Part shown: positions 23,855 through 27,664 of the stretch, piece by piece | How the letters are laid out: the number at the start of each line of letters is the position of its first letter | Position numbering within the stretch: position 1 is the first letter of the stretch | Assembly: GCA_027080125.1 (NCBI GenBank) | Contig: JALWSW010000055.1 | Location: 1 to 27,664 of the forward strand | Direction: 5' to 3' | DNA from: Campylobacterales bacterium | GTDB lineage: Bacteria > Campylobacterota_A > Desulfurellia > JAADFJ01 | DNA length: 27,664 bases | Notes under the pieces: model-generated | Told to the model about the DNA's origin: nothing | The model's input: only the letters and a program-made list of their open reading frames with translations | Databases searched by the model: none | Program-made: the position numbers and the translations under genes

Positions 23855-26582
23855 CGATTACCCCTGTTTCTCTTTTCTTTATAGCCTCATCGATTTTTCT
23901 TATCAGAAGTTCATAAGCCTCAAGATTGTTCATTGCTTTGTAGCAGTTTGCTATCTTTTTTGCCGCCTCAAGATTGCCGCTTGCTTTTAAAAACTTGTTG
24001 TAAAGTCCTATTGCCTCGGAATAATTTTCAGATTCATAGGCTATATCCCCGAGTATCTCATAAAGCTCGTAAAGATCCGGTTTATTATTAAGAGCAACCC
24101 TGAAAAATCGGTCTGCTGAAGCGTAATCATCGGTCTGCAAATAAAGTTTGCCCAATGCAACAGCAATCATCGAATCAAACGGAGCAACCTCCCACGCCTT
24201 TTTAAGCCAAATCTCAGCCACGTCAAACTGCTTTTTATCAAGATAGATTGAACCTAAAAGAAACAGATTGCTTGATAGCTCGGGATATTTTTCAACCAGT
24301 TCCTTCAAAGGATCAATAGCTTCTTCGGTTTTTCCCTCTTTTATTAATTTCTCGATTTTGACTTTATCTAAAATGTATTGCTCGTCTTGTTTCAAATGCT
24401 CTGCCAGTTCATTCTGCTTTTTAAGCAGCTTCATATTCGCCTCTTCCCTTTCTATCGCTTCAATCAACCTTTTTGCGCCGCTATCCGGATCACAGTCATC
24501 TGCCATCTGCAATACGCGTTTAGCCTCTTTTCTGTTGCCACGCTTCATTGCCATATCTGCCAGATGATAAAGTGCGGCTATTTTGTAGCTTTCCTGTTTG
24601 TATTCATCGTAAAATTTTTCCCCACTCATTCCAAGCTCTTTTGCCTTTTCATAATCGGTCATAGCCTGGGTATGCATAAACTGATTGAGCGAGCAGATTT
24701 TAGCTCTGAGATAATATAGTTCCGCATTTTCCGAATCGTTTTCAATTAAACGATCAAGAATTGCTTTTGCTCCGTAAATATCGCCATATTCATACATAAT
24801 CTCAATCATATCTTTCAGCGATTTTTTGTTAATCTTGGGGAGGTTCTCATAATATTCAAGCGCTCTTTTAAGTTTTCTCATCTCAGGCAAAAGCCTGGCG
24901 GAATATGATTTTATAAGATTGAAATATTCGTTGGAGCGCTCGATTCTTTCCTTTACGCTTTGTCCCTCAATATCAAACTCCTTTCTGAAAAACTGATAAA
25001 ATTCTTTGAAATAATATTGCGATAAAACATTGTCAAAGACCGGATCATCGGTGATTTTGTTGTTGATTTTGTTGGATTCATCGATTTTGGGTTTTATTGC
25101 CTGGATATTTTTGACATTTTTCATCGAAATTTTGTTGAGTTTTAAAGCCTTTTCCGACTGCTTGATAAAATATTCAAACTGCTTGATAACTCTTTTTACA
25201 ATCAGAAGAAGTTCATCATAACGTTTTTTATAGTCCGATTGCCCGGTTTTTGTTTCAGAACTGCTCTTTTCAACATGGTTCTTGCAGAACTTTTCAGCTG
25301 CTTCATTCATACTCATCACTTCGGCTCCGGCAATCTTTGCCCCGCCCAAAGATACATTGATAAATCTTCTGTTTTTGGCTTGAGCCACTATTGTTTCGGT
25401 AACCTTCAATCCCGACAAAAGATTAGGATCGGTCATAACCTTATCGCCGAGATTAGATTCAACCGTTATGTCGCTGTAATTTGTGATATTCTCCATCTCG
25501 GCTCCTGCTGCATGATCGGCGCCTCCAGGATACGACCAATCGTATCCTGCCATAATAATCGGGTCAGCTCCAAGCAGAAGTGCGATACTCAAGGAGAGAT
25601 GGCTTACCGCATTCATCGGCAAATCCATTGGCAAAGCAGATTTATCCATTGCATAAAACAGGCTCTTTTTCGGTATATAGTAATAGTTTTCAAACAGATA
25701 AGGGATAACATGATATACATCCGGAACACTTATCAATGAAAGTTTGCGATTGACTTCTTTTTCCGAAAGAACCGATCTGAATTTGATAAGATTTGGCTTC
25801 TGAAAATCAACGCTTGTCACATAATCGGGAGTAATATCGTTTGCCTTAAGTATGGAAAGCGCCGAATCAGCGGCAATAATTACGGATTTTTCCTGCGCCG
25901 CTTTTATATCCTCAATATTATCGTTTAAAGAGGGACCGGAAGCAACGACAATTGCGGGAATTCCTTTAAATCTGTCCTTTAATACCCTAACCGATTGTGC
26001 CCGGGCAATTCTCGGGGCGCTTTTGATATAGTTATCGGAAATCTTTTCGGAGGAAACAATAAGGGTATTGCGGTTTACCAGAATCGGCATAACCGATTTT
26101 CTCATATATGATTTAAACTCGCCAAGCGGAAAAAGCGGCTCGGAATATCCGGTCAATTCAATCTCTTTAAGCTCACCCCATGCCATTCTGTTGCCAAAAA
26201 GAGACAGATATGCATCAATCTGAATTTTTATCTCATCGGTATTGCCGGAGGTGATAAAAAAACGCGGATTTCCAAACAGTTCCGAATTCGACTCGACCGC
26301 AGTTTTAATCACTTCAGGTATCGTTTCGATTGAAATTACGACAACCTTTTTGTATTTTTCAAGCACCGCTTCTATGGTTTTGCCGCTGCCAAATCCGTAA
26401 ACAACAACAACATCATTGATTGAGCATTTCAGTTTATCTATAGCCTGCTGATGATTTCCGTCCAGCACAACCGAGCCGTCGGGAGATTTTATATTCTTGT
26501 CATCTATGACCCATTTTTTCGAAGCCTTATCGACAAATGACTTTAATTTTGTAAAACGATTATATATTGATTCTTTATCCAT
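23847..26582 (-). CDS. Maf (DUF115) motility accessory glycosyltransferase with TPR tail
   Basis: 911 aa. The N-terminal 180 residues resemble Maf N-domains (VVVVYGFGSGKTIEAVL near 57-73). The DUF115/MAF_flag10 core follows at about 205-430: VVASGPSLNDN (212-222), AADSAL (237-242), DYVTSVDFQ (253-261) and GADPIIMAGYDWSY (338-351). A coiled-coil region (440-590) leads to a run of TPR-like repeats up to about 890. Maf proteins transfer nonulosonic acids, such as pseudaminic acid, to flagellin in the cytoplasm, which fits pseB and pseC downstream. The TPR tail is an addition to the minimal Maf and may bind flagellin or an export chaperone (inference). No ribosome site precedes the ATG. Confidence 0.9.
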   Translation of the reverse strand: MDKESIYNRFTKLKSFVDKASKKWVIDDKNIKSPDGSVVLDGNHQQAIDKLKCSINDVVVVYGFGSGKTIEAVLEKYKKVVVISIETIPEVIKTAVESNSELFGNPRFFITSGNTDEIKIQIDAYLSLFGNRMAWGELKEIELTGYSEPLFPLGEFKSYMRKSVMPILVNRNTLIVSSEKISDNYIKSAPRIARAQSVRVLKDRFKGIPAIVVASGPSLNDNIEDIKAAQEKSVIIAADSALSILKANDITPDYVTSVDFQKPNLIKFRSVLSEKEVNRKLSLISVPDVYHVIPYLFENYYYIPKKSLFYAMDKSALPMDLPMNAVSHLSLSIALLLGADPIIMAGYDWSYPGGADHAAGAEMENITNYSDITVESNLGDKVMTDPNLLSGLKVTETIVAQAKNRRFINVSLGGAKIAGAEVMSMNEAAEKFCKNHVEKSSSETKTGQSDYKKRYDELLLIVKRVIKQFEYFIKQSEKALKLNKISMKNVKNIQAIKPKIDESNKINNKITDDPVFDNVLSQYYFKEFYQFFRKEFDIEGQSVKERIERSNEYFNLIKSYSARLLPEMRKLKRALEYYENLPKINKKSLKDMIEIMYEYGDIYGAKAILDRLIENDSENAELYYLRAKICSLNQFMHTQAMTDYEKAKELGMSGEKFYDEYKQESYKIAALYHLADMAMKRGNRKEAKRVLQMADDCDPDSGAKRLIEAIEREEANMKLLKKQNELAEHLKQDEQYILDKVKIEKLIKEGKTEEAIDPLKELVEKYPELSSNLFLLGSIYLDKKQFDVAEIWLKKAWEVAPFDSMIAVALGKLYLQTDDYASADRFFRVALNNKPDLYELYEILGDIAYESENYSEAIGLYNKFLKASGNLEAAKKIANCYKAMNNLEAYELLIRKIDEAIKKRETGVIDV

Positions 26583-26589
26583 AAATTCG

Positions 26590-26617
26590 ATTATATAACA
26601 ATTTACAGACAGGTCAA
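26590..26617 (-). promoter_or_regulatory. Strong sigma70-like promoter of maf-pseB-pseC, leaderless geometry
   Basis: On the minus strand TTGACC (26617-26612), a 16-nt spacer and a perfect TATAAT (26595-26590). Only CGAATTT separates the -10 box from the maf ATG at 26582, which puts the transcription start at about the A of ATG. No Shine-Dalgarno can fit. This is the best promoter match in the window. Confidence 0.75.
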
Positions 26618-26643
26618 ACCGAAAAGAAGTTCTATCATATTAC

Positions 26644-26665
26644 TGTATAGGTAACCGCCTATACA
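26644..26665. repeat. Inverted repeat with perfect 8-bp arms upstream of the maf promoter
   Basis: TGTATAGG and CCTATACA, separated by six bases. It lies 27-48 nt upstream of the -35 box of the maf promoter. No T-run follows on either strand, so an operator or activator site is more likely than a terminator. Confidence 0.6.
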
Positions 26666-26671
26666 TAACAG

Positions 26672-26685
26672 CAAAACCGGTTTTG
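26672..26685. repeat. Perfect 14-bp palindrome between queD and maf
   Basis: CAAAACCGGTTTTG reads the same on both strands. It lies between a possible second -35 (TTGACG, 26694-26689) and -10 (TGTTAT, 26670-26665; 18-nt spacer) on the minus strand, 19 nt after the queD stop. As a hairpin it would be weak and has no T-run. Confidence 0.6.
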
Positions 26686-26703
26686 AAGCGTCAATTTTTC
26701 CTG

Positions 26704-27072
26704 CTATGGCTCAAAATAGGTTGCCGATGAGTTTTCTGTTTCCCAAACGGTAACCTTGCTGATGGTATAATCTCCCTGCGCTGTCTCTTTCATCTTTTCA
26801 TATATCACTTTGCTTATTATCTCAGCAGACGGGTTATGTCCGTCAAAATAGTCCAGCTCATTTAAATATTTGTGGTCAATCAGGTCGGTGACTTTTTTCA
26901 AATCCTCTTTTAATCTTCCGAAATCTACCCCAAGATCAATCTTATCGAGTGTATCTACTGATATGGTAAGTTTAACCTTGTAATTGTGTCCGTGAAGATT
27001 TTCGCATTTTCCGTCGTATTCAACAAGTCTGTGAGCCGCTTCGAAATGACCGATAACAGAAAGCTCAAACAT
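26704..27072 (-). CDS. queD: 6-carboxy-tetrahydropterin synthase QueD
   Basis: 122 aa member of the 6-pyruvoyl-tetrahydropterin synthase family, of typical QueD length. Zinc ligands H15 (FEAAH), H28 and H30 (LHGHNY), and catalytic C24 (KCENLHGHN) are present; DLIDHKYLNE, NPSAEIISKV and VTVWETENSSA complete the family pattern. It makes 6-carboxy-tetrahydropterin from dihydroneopterin triphosphate for preQ0/queuosine. It overlaps the upstream DUF1015 gene by 8 nt. No other queuosine gene is in the window, so the folate/biopterin-type alternative is not fully excluded, but CENLHGH favours QueD. Confidence 0.9.
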   Translation of the reverse strand: MFELSVIGHFEAAHRLVEYDGKCENLHGHNYKVKLTISVDTLDKIDLGVDFGRLKEDLKKVTDLIDHKYLNELDYFDGHNPSAEIISKVIYEKMKETAQGDYTISKVTVWETENSSATYFEP

Positions 27073-27664
27073 CTTGATCCAGTTTGTTTATCACAAGCCC
27101 TGTCGGAATTTTGGGATAAAAAAAGGTGCTTTTTTGAGGCATGGTATAATTGTTGTTAACCATATCCTCTATTACCTCATATTTGACAGGATGAAGCTTT
27201 ATAAGAACAGAATTATCCTCAAGCATAACTTTCTTGTCATCCCCATAATATCTTATCTTTGTATCTTTGTCTTTAAGCAAAAACTCAGCAATAATCTTAT
27301 CCGCAACGACGGTCGGAACCTTTTTTTCCACCTCACTTATCCCCATATTATCCAAAAGTTGCATTGCTTCCGGTTTTGCAGTGGCGCTATATGAACCTTT
27401 TTTACCTGAAATGAGAATAGCTTCCGGATCATCTGCAAAGTTTTCCGGCGGATAAATATCAAAAAATCGCTTCATGGATGGAATTAATTCTTCAAGATTT
27501 ACCCCTTTTATTTTTCTGTTGATTGAAAGAAGAGAGATATTCTCATCAGCCATATCTACCAAAAACATCAAAATCCAGTTATGTCCGTCAGAAATTGCGC
27601 CCTGCTCTTCCATAAGCATTTTATAATTCAAAGCGGTCTCATATCTATGATGCCCATCGCCGAT
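27065..27664 (-). CDS. DUF1015 family protein (5' part beyond window)
   Basis: The C-terminal 199 residues of a DUF1015 protein. The frame continues through the right edge and includes the family hallmark DGHHRYETAL near 27658-27629; an apparent start at 27631 falls inside that motif and is not real. Family members are usually over 400 aa, so about half is missing. The function of the family is not established. The end overlaps queD by 8 nt, so the two are probably cotranscribed. Confidence 0.85.
   Translation of the reverse strand: MGDGHHRYETALNYKMLMEEQGAISDGHNWILMFLVDMADENISLLSINRKIKGVNLEELIPSMKRFFDIYPPENFADDPEAILISGKKGSYSATAKPEAMQLLDNMGISEVEKKVPTVVADKIIAEFLLKDKDTKIRYYGDDKKVMLEDNSVLIKLHPVKYEVIEDMVNNNYTMPQKSTFFYPKIPTGLVINKLDQDV

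Noticed and set aside
25239..25739. 166-codon frame opposite maf
   Set aside because: No recognisable domain or ribosome site; the Maf core with conserved motifs occupies the other strand.
1..27664. tRNA, rRNA, CRISPR arrays, insertion sequences, prophage or defence genes
   Set aside because: None was seen on either strand; all large frames belong to transport, iron storage, secretion, chemotaxis, glycosylation or cofactor genes.

Overview
The window comes from an AT-rich, motile Gram-negative bacterium. A secretin-based type II secretion system (T2SS) implies an outer membrane. A chemotaxis operon and a Maf/pseudaminic-acid locus imply a glycosylated flagellum. This mix recalls Deferribacterota or Desulfurellales-like lineages, but that is an impression and nothing here fixes the taxon. 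There is no rRNA, tRNA, CRISPR array, transposase or integrase. No stretch over about 150 bases lacks a gene, so this looks like compact core chromosome rather than an island.

Layout. (1) 1-2747, plus strand: an osmoprotectant ABC transporter (permease cut by the window edge, ATPase with CBS pair, second permease) in the order of the YehYXW system, followed by a ferritin (2807-3319). (2) 13459-3316, minus strand: a complete twelve-gene T2SS operon, gspC-D-E-F-G-H-I-J-K-L-M-N, with almost every junction overlapping or within about 20 nt. Only the prepilin peptidase is absent. (3) 20646-13590, minus strand: a chemosensory operon cheA, cheR, cheD, HDOD gene, second CheD-like gene, cheB, soluble GAF-MCP, with a CheX-type phosphatase gene divergent from cheA (20799-21641). 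No cheW or cheY lies here. (4) 26582-21670, minus strand: Maf/DUF115-TPR glycosyltransferase, pseB, pseC, the flagellin glycosylation arm and the first two steps of pseudaminic acid synthesis. (5) 27664-26704, minus strand: a DUF1015 gene (cut by the edge) and queD.

How the parts fit. The chemosensory operon supplies kinase, methyltransferase, methylesterase, deamidase and one soluble receptor, so it could be a self-contained adaptation module. Several parts depart from the textbook: the second CheD lacks the catalytic Cys and Thr, the receptor hairpin tip is divergent, CheA carries a tandem MshEN-like (c-di-GMP-type) motif pair where a P2 domain would lie, and CheX has a degenerate receiver-like N-terminus.

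The most unexpected regulatory signal is that three transcription units (gspC, maf, cheX) have a sigma70-like promoter whose -10 box ends only 7-8 nt before the ATG, with no Shine-Dalgarno sequence. This predicts leaderless mRNAs for the first gene of each, while downstream genes and cheA have normal ribosome binding sites. Perfect palindromes lie in or near two of these promoters. pseC also carries a 4 x 7-bp tandem repeat whose unit length is not a multiple of three, a possible slippage switch for surface glycosylation.
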